Below, piece by piece: positions 35,906 to 45,950 of a stretch of DNA of 64,000 nucleotides (positions within the stretch are counted from its first letter, which is position 1; every line of letters starts with the position of its first letter). Source of the DNA: Leishmania infantum JPCM5 (lineage: Eukaryota; Euglenozoa; Kinetoplastea; Trypanosomatida; Trypanosomatidae); assembly GCF_000002875.2 (NCBI RefSeq), contig NC_009396.2, positions 193,501 through 257,500 on the forward strand, given 5' to 3'. The translations under genes were made by a program, and so were the position numbers. The notes beneath the pieces are model-generated. The model worked only from the letters and a program-made list of their open reading frames with translations, was not told where the DNA came from and did not search any database.

Positions 35906-36000
35906 CCACGTGCCTCGCAGGGTAGGGAAGGAGGGAGTGTATATCATAAGAGAGAGGATCCGCCCATGTAGGGCGAAGCGCACAAAACAAGAGAGACACC

Positions 36001-36001
<1 letters not shown>

Positions 36002-36032
<31 letters not shown>
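36002..36032. repeat. (AC)n microsatellite
   Basis: About 30 bases of nearly pure AC, complementary in sense to the TG satellite 100 bases to its left, so the two could pair within one strand. Confidence 0.9.
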
Positions 36033-36036
<4 letters not shown>

Positions 36037-37144
36037 GGCATGCGCCATGCGAAGCCGAAAAATAAAAGCGAAAGCAGACATAGAAACACCGGCATGCACA
36101 ACGCAAGATGCGGCCAGCAGCACACGCACGCCCTCCCCTAAAGCAAAGAGAGGGAGGGAGAGGCAGAGACCGCGGAGAAGCGCAGCGCGGCGCCTCGGCG
36201 TGCGTATGCATCAAGCCTGAATAGCCACATAGGAAGAGATCCGCCGGAGGGCGCACACGAGGTGTGAAGCAGAGACAGTGGCACTGCACAGCGTTGCTGA
36301 CAGCCACCACCATCTGGATGCGGCACGTGCAACACACATATACACAAAAGCCCAACGTCTCTCTCCCTCTCTCGTCTCCGCCCGTTTCTCCTGCTTTGTG
36401 TCGATATGTCGAAGCGCGCGGCGGCTGGTGTATTGCGGAACGAAAACGTGAAAAAGGGCAGGCGGATGTGTATAAGCCAGAGCGAGCGCGAGAGCGACCA
36501 AGCAAAAAAAAAAGGTGGGAAAGGGGCAGGGCAGGACAGGGCAGGGCAGCGCACATCACCGCGTCGCTGAGAAATCTCAGGCAGCGAAAAAAAAATGCGA
36601 GGAGCGACCACAAGATAGAGAGAAACGAGATACAAGTCAGCAGTAACAAGGAAGAGGATGGGGTGGGTCGGTGGGTGGGGGGAGTGGGGAGCTGGTGCAA
36701 GCGCGAGACACACAGATAGCCAACATCAACACACACACACACCTATATATATATACGATGTCCTTCACGGCGAGACATAGGGAGGAACAAAAAAAGGAAG
36801 CATGCGGGCTCAACGGCACAAGAGAACAGCGGACAACGGAGAGCACAGAGGTGGATGACGCAGCCAGGCTGCCCCGCAAAGTCTACTCACTGCCCTCCAC
36901 ACCTCCCGCTCCCGTTAAGCCTAGTCCCTTGACGCCCTCGCTGCCTGTGCGGTGGACTGTCGTTATGCCGAAGCTCTTAGGTGAGGGGGGAGGGGGGCGC
37001 GTGCACATGCCTGCGAGTGACAGAGCGAGAATAAATACACACATAAGGGCACGGCGGCCGGCACGATGCGAAGACTGAGAGCACACGAAGAGTCCCGTGT
37101 CATCCTCACTTCACGCACCCCACAACGGCTTTCAGGAAAGTCTT

Positions 37145-38974
37145 CTACTGGAGTAGTGCGACGGCTGCCATCAGCGCCTCTTCACGCGCACTGTCTGACC
37201 GCGACGGCACATCGACGGATGAGATGGCGCCGCTCATGTCCAAGTCCACCGTCGTCTCTGCCGACTCCGAGGAGGACAGCAACAGCTGCGGCGTAAAGAT
37301 GCTCGGCTGATTCGACCTGCACGCCACAAGTTTGGAAGAAGACAGCGACCGCGCTTCTGCCGAAGCACAGCCGTGACAGTCCTGAAACCGCCCAGGAGGG
37401 GCGCTGCACGCACGCCCCGTCTCAGTCGTCGATGTGCTAGCCTCCGACGCCTCGCCGTCACAGTCCTCAGAGTGGTACGTCTCGACCGCGTGGCCGCAGA
37501 ACTCGCACGTCAGCATATCAGTGCAGCTGTGGCTGTGCACCTGCGGCAAGCCCGAGCGAGTCTTCAGCAAACCGTGTTCCTCGTGCTCAGCGGCATGGTT
37601 GCTGTCGTCGCACAACGTTGGGCCGGGCGCGTCAACAGCTGACGAAAGGGTCCGCACCTCCCAGTGCTGCAGCTTTCCCTCATCCGCCGCATCACGGAGC
37701 CACGCGGTGTTCTCGCCCGCGCCGGAGAAGCCCCTGCCGTCCCGCTCCAACTCCGGCTTGGCCTCCACGCAAGAGGCCGACAAGCTCCGTCGCCCCCTCT
37801 TCGCGTTCAGGTGGGCTGGCACGCAATACACATCTGCAGGGGCGCCGTCGACGGCCCACTGAGCCCCCCTCTCTGTGCGCTGCACCGCGCGCCAGTGAGC
37901 CGCGCAGCACCAGTGGATGCGCATGGGCACTCGCCCAACTAGAGGCGCTGGAACCGTCGCCAGTACCTCGAATTCAGGACAGAGAGGTGGGGCAGCGTCG
38001 GTCGCAGTTGCCGCGACAGTGGTACTGATGTTGCTGGCTGGCACCGTGTACGCAGCAGCACGCACATCCGTCGACGCACACTGCGTCGCAGCATCCATCG
38101 CGCCTTCGCTTCCCTCGGCAGCAAAGCCGTCATTGCCCGCGGTTGGCCGCGCAGGCTCTGCTGACAGCATGCTCTCCTTCTCAGCCGCCCACCGAGCGTC
38201 GATATCATCGCCACTCCGCTGCACCTCGCGGCTTCCGGCAGAGCCGAGCGGGGACAGGTAGCACGCCGTCTGTGTGAACTGGAGATCATCTGATAGGCCG
38301 CTCCGCAGAGTATGGGAGCGTCGGCTGCTGCTGTCTCCGCTGAAAGACGCACTGACGCTGCCCCTTGCTATCGGCGGAGAAGAGGGAGGCGCAGCCGTTC
38401 CATCCTGCACCGGGGCGTCCGCCTCGCCGGCACGTTGCGTCTGACCGCCACTGCCCTCAATCGGAGCACTCCCCAGTGGGCGCAGTAGTGACGGTGGATT
38501 CGTGGCGCTGGCCGCCGCTGCCGCTGCCGGCGCCTCTGTACCTCTCGGCCTAGTGGCAAAGCAAGAGGCCGCCGTAGTGGCGACGTGCTCGCTCTGCAGA
38601 CTCGGCAACTCACCAGTAACGACGGTGGCGCTGCTGTTAAAGCTCGTCACGTGCAGAAAGCTAGCCGCCGTCTTCGTTGTAAATGAGCCTGCGAACGGGG
38701 TGGAGTCGCCCGACATGAGAAGAGCGTTGGTGAAGGGCGAGACCTCGTCCGAGGGGGCGGCGCCGCTGGCAATGTCCACACAGGGGTGCGCCACATCACC
38801 AGAGACCGTACTGTACGCCGTAGAGAACGCTGAGGAAGCACTAAGCGATGCGAAGGGGGTTCTCGCGTCGCCAACAGTTTTGCTATCAACATTGGGCGAC
38901 GAGGGCTCCTCCATCGCCGAGGTGGCCGCGGCCACGTCGGAGTCGCGGTGGCGTACGCGATTAGAGCTCGGCAT
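37145..38974 (-). CDS. hypothetical protein, 609 aa, with paired CxxC motifs and shared module (gene 4)
   Basis: Function unknown. Residues 1-330 are Ser/Ala/Thr-rich with a poly-Ala run (149-155). An ordered segment begins around 331: a strand-like stretch, a helix starting RIHWCC (352-357) with RAV (362-364), Trp373, a hairpin-like VDGAPADVYCVP (375-386), and NTAWL (422-426). Further on, CEFCGH (490-495) and CHGC (533-536) form a CxxC pair 39 residues apart, with other Cys at 484 and 505, which could bind zinc. The C-terminus is a helix with EEA (598-600). The frame is open 87 codons further upstream, but that part translates Phe/Val/Cys spacer-like sequence and crosses a good splice acceptor, so I start at 38974. 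No signal peptide or membrane segment is seen in the chosen protein. Confidence 0.91.
   Translation of the reverse strand: MPSSNRVRHRDSDVAAATSAMEEPSSPNVDSKTVGDARTPFASLSASSAFSTAYSTVSGDVAHPCVDIASGAAPSDEVSPFTNALLMSGDSTPFAGSFTTKTAASFLHVTSFNSSATVVTGELPSLQSEHVATTAASCFATRPRGTEAPAAAAAASATNPPSLLRPLGSAPIEGSGGQTQRAGEADAPVQDGTAAPPSSPPIARGSVSASFSGDSSSRRSHTLRSGLSDDLQFTQTACYLSPLGSAGSREVQRSGDDIDARWAAEKESMLSAEPARPTAGNDGFAAEGSEGAMDAATQCASTDVRAAAYTVPASNISTTVAATATDAAPPLCPEFEVLATVPAPLVGRVPMRIHWCCAAHWRAVQRTERGAQWAVDGAPADVYCVPAHLNAKRGRRSLSASCVEAKPELERDGRGFSGAGENTAWLRDAADEGKLQHWEVRTLSSAVDAPGPTLCDDSNHAAEHEEHGLLKTRSGLPQVHSHSCTDMLTCEFCGHAVETYHSEDCDGEASEASTSTTETGRACSAPPGRFQDCHGCASAEARSLSSSKLVACRSNQPSIFTPQLLLSSSESAETTVDLDMSGAISSVDVPSRSDSAREEALMAAVALLQ
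37366..37526 (-). other. possible zinc-binding CxxC pair in gene 4
   Basis: Codes for residues 484-536 with Cys at 484, 490, 493, 505, 533 and 536 and His at 495 and 534. Two CxxC knuckles are typical of zinc ribbons, but the intervening sequence is Ser/Thr/Glu-rich and does not look like a compact fold, so this is tentative. Confidence 0.4.
37697..37921 (-). other. shared module, copy in gene 4
   Basis: Codes for residues 352-426: R-I-x2-C-x-A, RAV, Trp373 and AWL with Trp425. The first 22 residues align with gene 3 without a gap, with identical Arg, Cys, Ala, Arg, Ala, Val and Trp. The C-x-D part of the genes 2 and 3 motif is missing. Confidence 0.42.
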
Positions 38975-39119
38975 GGCAGGATAACAACCGAAAAGAGAAC
39001 GAGCGCGCGGCAATGCTAGCAGCAATGGCAGCTTGTAGTTGCGAATAACAGCGTCGGCTAGCAGGGATACCGAAGACACAATAATACGAAAGAAGGGAGC
39101 GCAGCGCAACCGAATAGCG

Positions 39120-39146
39120 CTGCTGGTATGATCAAAAAGGAGGACG
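39120..39146 (-). promoter_or_regulatory. trans-splice acceptor of gene 4
   Basis: Minus-strand tract TCCTCCTTTTTGATCATACC ends in AG at 39124-39123, with another AG three bases on. The 5' untranslated region would be about 148 bases. A second pyrimidine run lies immediately before the ATG but has no AG before codon 3. Confidence 0.6.
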
Positions 39147-42100
39147 CAAGCACAAACTCGACACGAGAAGACGTTGCAAGATAGGAAGACACACGAAGAA
39201 GGCAAAAAGAAAAAGAAAACGCGTACAGACACCAAGAAGTATGTGGGAGGGGGGGGCAGAACAGAAAAACGGCAAACCTACGCACACACACACATACAAG
39301 AGAGAGATAGAAACGCACACAAACGCTCAAGCAGAGAGCAAGAGAAATGCTTTCCTTCGTTTCGTCGCCTTTTTTGTGGTTTGCCTCTTTCGTCGTTTTC
39401 TTTGTGTGTGTAAGAGAGAACAAATCCTTAATCGTGCCTCCGCTGCGCACCTTCTCGACCCACTCCTTGTCCCCTCGCCCCTGGGCTGAGCGTGAGAGAT
39501 GGAGAGGAGAGCGACGGCGATGTATGCCACTCTGGTGCTCCTTAAGACTTGTTTTGCTGTCTGCCAGCACCCTGGTCCTTGTCGTCAGAGATGTTCGGAA
39601 ATGTGCAAACAATGATGCAGCAGAGAACACACACACACACGAAACACAAACAAAAACAGAAGCAACGAAGCGTAGCACTGCGCCGCCACTCACGTGTGAG
39701 AACGGTGAGTAGTGAGAGGTCGCGTTGGGAGCAGGGTGAGTAGTTGTTGCGGAGTGTATGTGAGGCTTGCGCCACTGAGGCCGGTATACATATATATATA
39801 TACCTGTGTGTATGTGTCTCTGTGTCTGTCTGCGTGTGATGGGGGGGAGGACAGAGGGGGAGGGGATATATGTGCGACCTTGGTATACACCCCCCGCGTG
39901 GAGCATACAAGCAGCCACAACAAGCAAGTGCCGGCGGAGGCAATAAGTCTATCGGGTGTATGGATGCGTTCTTCTGGCGCTCTGGTTTTATACGTCTATA
40001 CAGTACGCTGTCAGCTAGGGAAGGGGGAACAACAACGAAGAGATAGAAATGGAAGAAAGCAAGCACTGAAGAGTTACGGCAAAGTCAAAAAGGGAAGGCG
40101 AAGAGGGCAAAAAAAGGAGCGAGGACACAGGAGTCGGCTCGCACGACAGTGTGACAGTAGCGGTGCCGGCCGCAGCGAGACGTGGAGAGTATAAGAGAGA
40201 AGTTGGGGGTTGGGGCTGGCAATGAGGTATACGCAAGATGAAAAGATCGATGTCGAAGCAAAAGAAAGGGAAGAGGGGCAAGGAGGGGAAGGGGGCGTAC
40301 GAGAAATAGCGGAGGGTGGGGGTATAAAAGCACGAGCACGAGGAAAAGAAAAAAAGAGGGGGCGACCAAAAAAATAACGAGTTTCTACTGTAGGGGAAAA
40401 GGGGGAAAGCCGAAAATAACACGAGAGAGAGGGGGTGAGATGGACAGCGCTGCTGTATCACACGCCCGTACGTACACAGGCGTGCAGTCACACCCACGCA
40501 CACACGTTGCCGTCGTCGTCGATCGGCACACGCAATGCGCCCTCCAAAAAAAAAAAGAGGGGGCGGAGACAGACGTGAAGAGCCGAAAGCACAGGCCCGG
40601 AAAAAACGACAAAGAGAGCAGAGTAAAAGGGCGCAGCGCAAGGCAGGAGAAAGAGGAGTGATTGGGAGGAGGGGGGAGAGCGCGGCACAAACAGTCGATG
40701 TGGTTGGCTCGTGTTCGTTCACGATTACCGAGCCTCGCGCAGGCCAAACACACGCCCAAGGAATGCCCTTCTCAATACAGGAGAGAAAAAAAAAGGGGTG
40801 GGGTGGCAAGCGGCAGAGAAACAAACAAAACGAAAAGAATGAAAGGAAGAGGGAGAGAGTAAAGCAGAGCACGGAAATGAATGAGCTAGCTCTGTTCGCT
40901 TGTTTTTTTTTTCGTTTTCGCGTTTGAAACAACCACTTGCTCGATAGGCGCCTCTTCTTTTCCTGTGTTTGGGCTCGTTGGCTCGGTCTCTCTCTTTACC
41001 TCTCTCTATCTTTCAGTCCTTCTCGTCGTATCTCGCGATGATGATGGCGGCTGTGGTGTGGCGAACGTATACGCAAGGAAAACAACCAAAAAAAAAACGA
41101 GGAAAATGTTTCGAAGTTGTGTGTGGAGGTAAATGATCTAATCAGACAGAGCAGACCGAGGAGAAAAGACACAGAAGGAGCGAGGAAACGAAGAAAGCGA
41201 CACAGGACAGCACAGGAAGCGAGAACACACGCACCAAGATAGGAAGATTAAAAAAAAAACAGAAAAAAGGGAAGGGGAAGAAGAAGGGTACAAAATAAAA
41301 AAACGAAAAGAGAAAAAAGGGTGTGGCGGGTGTAAGCTTTCAGCAAGTCGAAAGAGAGACGAAAACCAATAACCAAACAAAAAAAAGAACGCGCACAAGC
41401 GATGCAGCAACAAAAATACACAAGCGAAATGAGTGAAAGACTAACAAGAAAATGAATCAACAAACGAACAGGATATATAATGTTTGAGAAAAAAGGGGGT
41501 CCAAAGAGGGAGCAGCGTCCCACCCACACACGCGCGCCGGCGAAGACCCTCTTCTTCCCTCTTTCCTTATAGTGAGAGACAGATATGCAGAGAGAGAAGC
41601 AGCAGAAATAAGGCAAACAAAAAAAGCGCACTTCCAGTGTTGTGGGGCCGCTGCGCTACGTTTCGCCCGTTCTCTATAGATTACCACTGTGTGATGCGCC
41701 CACACACACACACGCACAAGCACGCGCGCGAGCGAAAAAAAAAGGGAACAAGGAGGGAGGAGCAGAAGGGGCGTCTAATCACTTCACAGAAGAACGAGAT
41801 GCAGGCACAAGAAAGCTCGGCAGATGCAGAGAGATTTCCAAACACGCGGGAGGGACGGCACCTGGATGTTTGTCTTCTTTTACCGTGTCCCTCTTGCCTT
41901 CTGTGTGCCTATGAGACTTTGTGCTCGTAGGCAGATCTGGGCGCACAACGGACAACAGCACACAAGAATGAGCTTGAGTAGTGGCGGTGGCTTCTTCTCT
42001 TGCACCGATTTCCTTTTTCTGTTCCTCTTTCTATATCCCCCCTTTTTCCGTCGGTCTTCGGCGCCTTCTCCGTTTCTCTCTCTCTTGGTGGCTTCGCGTG

Positions 42101-42806
42101 TGCCGTGCGGCTGACACGAAGGAACGCAGACACGTTTTCAAGGGTGTTTATTCTCCCTCTTGACGCTCTTGCCGTGGCTGACCGTGAGGCGTGGCTATAA
42201 TAGTGGCCGAGTGTGTGCGTATCTGCGAGTTGATAAGGGGGAGGATCAAAGGAGAGGTGAACTAAGCGTGGAGGAGGATGGATGGGGGGAGGCAAGGGGG
42301 TGGCCAATGCAAAAAAAAAGCCGCCTCTTCGCTTTTTTTTCGTGATGTGTATACTCTTTATATATATATATGTGTATGTGTGTGTTGATGCCGTTGTGGA
42401 AGAGGGGGGTTATACGTAGAGGAAGCTGTCTATATACACAGCTCACCGGGAGGAGATAAGAGGGGAGAAAACACAACACAACACAGAAAGAGACAAACAC
42501 AAAAAAAAAGAGTAAAAAGGGGGGCAGGGGGAGGAACAAACAAGAATGAAAAAGAGAAAGAAAGAGAGCAGAGGAGGCGTATGGAGCGAGAGACGAGGTG
42601 CAGCGCGTCCTTCTTTGTGTAGTTATTGCTGTTTTGGCGAAGGTCCGATTCGCTCTTGGGTGGTCGATCCGTTACTGTGTGTGTGTCTCTCTCTCGGCTC
42701 CTTTTTTTTTCCTCACGTTTCTTCGTTTTGTTTTTGGCCTGCGTCGTGCTACAGCCGCTTACAACTTTGCATGTGTTCAGTTTTGTTTTGGTGTTTTGCT
42801 GAGTAG

Positions 42807-42887
42807 GTATACACATATACATACATACACATACACATATACATGTATGTATGTATGTATGTATGTATATGTGTGTGTGTGCGCGCG
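42807..42887. repeat. CATA/GTAT microsatellite with imperfect dyad symmetry
   Basis: A CA/TA-rich left half (42807-42842) meets a GTAT-rich right half (42843-42887) at an ACATGT centre. The halves are roughly complementary, so the tract can fold back on itself. Confidence 0.75.
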
Positions 42888-43339
42888 TTTTCGTTGCGAT
42901 GCAAAAAGATGCGCTGTGGTGTCTGCTGCTTCGCGATGACCGTGGGCTACCTGAGACACACACGCACGATCACACGCACAGCCACACACAAAACAAAACA
43001 AAAAAGAATGTCCAGACCGACCGAAGAGGAGAGAGAGAGGAAGAAGGGAGGGGCTCTATGGAAGAGAGGGAAGCGAGATGGCGGTGGGAAGGTGGCAAAT
43101 AGACGGACAGAAAGCGAGCCCTCCGTCGGTATAGGTACGTCCTTTTACGTCGGGGTACTTTGGCAGCTTACTATTAACATCTATGCATAGGGGCATGCGT
43201 ATGTGTATGTGCATGTGAGTAAGGGAAGAAAAAGAGGATGCGTTGAGCGGGTCCACATACGGCGGAGGAATGAACGGAACGGAACGGAAGGGTGGAGAAG
43301 CAGCAGAATTCACGGCTAAATGCACCAAGGCATATACAT

Positions 43340-43379
43340 CTATATATATATATATATAGATAGATAGATAGATGTGTGT
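43340..43379. repeat. (TA)n-(GATA)n microsatellite
   Basis: A TA tract is followed by four GATA units and a TG run. It lies exactly where the sequence changes from simple repeats to the complex island. Confidence 0.9.
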
Positions 43380-45900
43380 GTATGCAACGCATAGGGACAG
43401 GCATAAGATCGTGCTCGTGTGCATCACTTCCAGAGCACCCAGACCGACGCGTTCCGATACACGCATGCGGGCAGAAAGGAGATACAGTTGCGCACTCTTC
43501 CAAGGAGGTGGAGAAGGCCACTGTCGCCCTTTCCTGCACGACAGGCGCAACAGGCTGCAATCTGCAGAGTTGCGCCCTCCTCTTCCCCGTTGGTCGCTCG
43601 CTGCCTTCATTTGCTTTTCTTTCTCGCTTTAGTGCACATCCGTCGGTTATTCAAGCGTGACTCGTAACCGTCACGGGGTGTTGGAGGTTGCAGAGGGAGA
43701 AGAACGCGCTGAACGCTTCGTTCGGCTCTTCCTTGCGAGAGATGGTCAGACCAACGTGCACGAAATCGAGACACAGATGACAAAACCAGAGAGGGGCATA
43801 CACAAGATCGTCGAGGAGGCGCACACGGATCACACACTATAATGTCCTCCTCCAGTGCCTCTTGACGGGGAGGCGAGGCAGAAGAAGAGGTAAGAGAATG
43901 GGTCCCTTTTCACTTCGTGTCCACGCTACTAGGAGAAAGTCAAGAAACATTACGCGCGCAAACACCGTTCATCAGCCTCTCTCGCACTGCGGCTCCACCC
44001 TGGTCGTCTAGGGCGAACCATCCGCCGGTGAGCCGGCCCATTCTTCTAACGAACCCTTCTCGTCCTTCCTCATGTGTGTGCTGGACCTCCGGCGCCAGAC
44101 GGGCCTGGGTGGACGACGCGCTTCGACCCACGCAGGCCGAGCCCAGCGTCCTGCCCTCGAGGGCGCAGGCGGCGGCGTCTGGCGTGCGGGGAGCATGGTT
44201 TGGTCCAGGTGTATGCCGGATGAACTCGGGGGCAAGCTGGCCAGCCTCAGGTCAAGACCCTCTGAGACCCTCTGCCCTGCCTGCGCGCCATGCTTCTCAC
44301 TGAGTGGCCTAAAGCCGCTGCATCCCATAGCATGGTGCAAGGGCTCTTCACATTGGGGTCCGGTGGGCTCGGTAGTGCAGCTCGGGGTGTTCTCGTCATG
44401 CCTCCCGCACCTGTGCCGCAATCAGCCCACACCGGTCGGATGGGGATACCGCACATGCACTGTGGGGTGCGCCGGCATGGATCGCTTCGCGCACTTTTCG
44501 TCCAACACCCTTGCCCCTCTGGCCTCCGTATGACTTGCTCGGGTGTGATACGCCATTGCCGTCTGTGCTTGGCGGCGCGCGCGCACAGTGCTCCAATTCT
44601 TCGGAACCGGGGGCCGGCTTCACAGCGCGGCGTTGCTGTCTGGAGGGGAGGTTCCCTGCCGTCATCTTCCGTTCCCCCCCCCAATGCCACGGGGGGGGGG
44701 GGGCGTGTCTGGATGGCTGGACCGCATACGCCGCGATAGCTGGGGCGCTGCGGCAGCAGGGGGCACTCCGCCCGCCGCTGGATCCAAACCCCTTTGACAT
44801 GAGTGGGCGGGCCAGGCGGAAGGGGCCCGCGGATGCAGAGGCGGCGGCGCACAAAGAACCCGTCGCCAGCACCCCCGAGAGAGCGCGGGGGAGCAGCGAT
44901 GGGCACCCGGCGGGGAAGCCCATGCAGCGAGAGCGAGGTGAACGTAATCAGGCCACCGTGTGCAGGATCACCGCGTGAAACCGAGTGTGCCCCGAGCCCC
45001 CGAGCGATGCGCGAGCCCCGCCTGGCGCAGCGGGAAAAGCGCCTTGCCAGACACTCTCATGGCAAACGCGGGTAGGCACCACAGCGCCAGCGCAGCACTG
45101 GGCAACGCACCGCCCGCACCCCATACGGCGCCGCTGCCAGCCACCCGCCGCCCCGCGAACCCAGAGTGCGGACAGATGCCCGAGCGGAACTGGGGGAGGA
45201 GAGTCCCCCACCGACCCGTAGGCTCAGCAGCCGTACCCCCCCCTGGTGTGCGACAGCTGCCGTGAAGAAGCTCTTGTCGTGGAACGTCGCATCACGTAGC
45301 ACGGTTTCGCGGGATGTCGGTCTGGCGTCTTGCGCCGGCGCCTCTGGCAATGTCGATTTTGCAAACTTGCATGCTTCGCCGCCGTGTTCCGGTGCACAAT
45401 GGACAAAGACAGAGCGAAATGACAGGCGAACGCGACGGGCTGGTGGCGCCAGCATTCGTGCCCAGATATGTCGCAATGCGCCGCCCCACGCCCCCGCACG
45501 GCCCCCACCGAGCGCCGCGAGGAGGGAGAGCGCGCTCGCAACAGCAGCCACACCCCACCTTTCGGTGCCTTTGTTCACCAAGCCTTCTTTGCAGCCGGCC
45601 GAGCCCCAGCCACACCCCACCATGCCCAGCGCGGTGGCGGCATTGTTGTGCAGCGCCGCGGCCCCTCTTGAGTTTGTGGCGGCGCGTGCTGCGCCACCTT
45701 TCCGCAGAGAGTAGAGGAGCTTCGCAAAACGGCGGAGTCGTCGCCTGTGCGACGCTAGCGCTTCTTCCCCTGGAGAAACCCGCTCGTAGCCCGCAAGAGG
45801 GCGTGCCCGTTGGGGCGCGGGAAACCGCTGCGCATGGGGCACGTGTGTGAGCAGCGTGGAGCTCTGAAGGGGATCGGTGAGGCAAGGACAGACGAGGAAG
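43380..45900 (+). mobile_element. complex-sequence island, probable degenerate non-LTR retroposon (SIDER/DIRE-like)
   Basis: Complex GC-rich DNA without microsatellites sits inside a repeat-rich desert. The core is about 43860-45880. Frames on both strands are Arg/Ala/Pro/Gly-rich and repeatedly broken, and none has a proper start context, as in an old decayed element. An A-rich stretch follows (45900-45950), which would be the tail of a plus-strand copy. An imperfect direct similarity between about 43870-43890 and 45879-45900 could be remains of a target-site duplication. Leishmania genomes carry many short degenerate ingi-related retroposons in spacers, usually in 3' untranslated regions; assignment to that group is from general resemblance only. 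I could not identify the 5' signature or any reverse transcriptase motif, so an ordinary decayed pseudogene is the alternative. Confidence 0.45.
44674..44703. repeat. C9 / G13 inverted repeat
   Basis: Nine C (44674-44682), eight other bases, then thirteen G (44691-44703). The two runs can pair into a 9-bp all-GC hairpin. The G run is also the longest in the window. Confidence 0.85.
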
Positions 45901-45950
45901 GGACAGAGAAAAATATAAAAACGCAAAGAAAAAGCGCACTAGAGGATGGA

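Larger units (their letters stand above)
29374..37144. other. 7.8 kb spacer between gene 3 and gene 4, no convincing gene
   Basis: Purine-rich plus strand with pyrimidine-rich blocks at about 32750-33160 and 34730-34990. It contains several (TA)n tracts, a G-run cluster at 31334-31370, a perfect AT palindrome at 35336-35365 and an 8-bp satellite at 35851-35905. The 440-codon minus frame at 35420-36742 is a translation of CA repeats, poly-A and poly-purine into Cys/Val/His/Thr and Phe/Leu/Ser strings, and I do not accept it. About 34970-35330 is more complex sequence with no coding frame. Confidence 0.62.
39147..43379. other. gene desert, first part
   Basis: Purine-rich plus-strand DNA with pyrimidine-rich blocks at about 41870-42180 and 42600-42910 and microsatellites near 39787-39803 and 42355-42382. 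The minus frames of 289 codons (39058-39927) and 305 codons (40015-40932) are Ser/Phe/Cys/Leu strings from polypyrimidine sequence. No gene is accepted. Confidence 0.62.

Noticed and set aside
35420..36742. 440-codon minus-strand ORF
   Set aside because: It is mostly a translation of CA/TG satellites, poly-A and poly-purine into Cys/Val/His/Thr and Phe/Leu/Ser strings, with no splice-tract context and no coding bias.
38975..39235. 87-codon N-terminal extension of gene 4 with a hydrophobic start
   Set aside because: It translates a pyrimidine-rich leader and crosses the acceptor at 39123; the hydrophobicity comes from T-rich DNA.
43657..43842. 61-codon plus-strand frame with balanced composition after a good splice tract (AG at 43631-43632)
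   Set aside because: It has no ATG start (the first codon is GTG), is short, and lies beside the suspected retroposon. It may be a fossil fragment.
45057..45926. 289-codon minus-strand ORF in the island
   Set aside because: It is Arg/Ala/Gly-rich, antisense to the inferred element, with an equally open plus-strand frame opposite; no recognisable domain.
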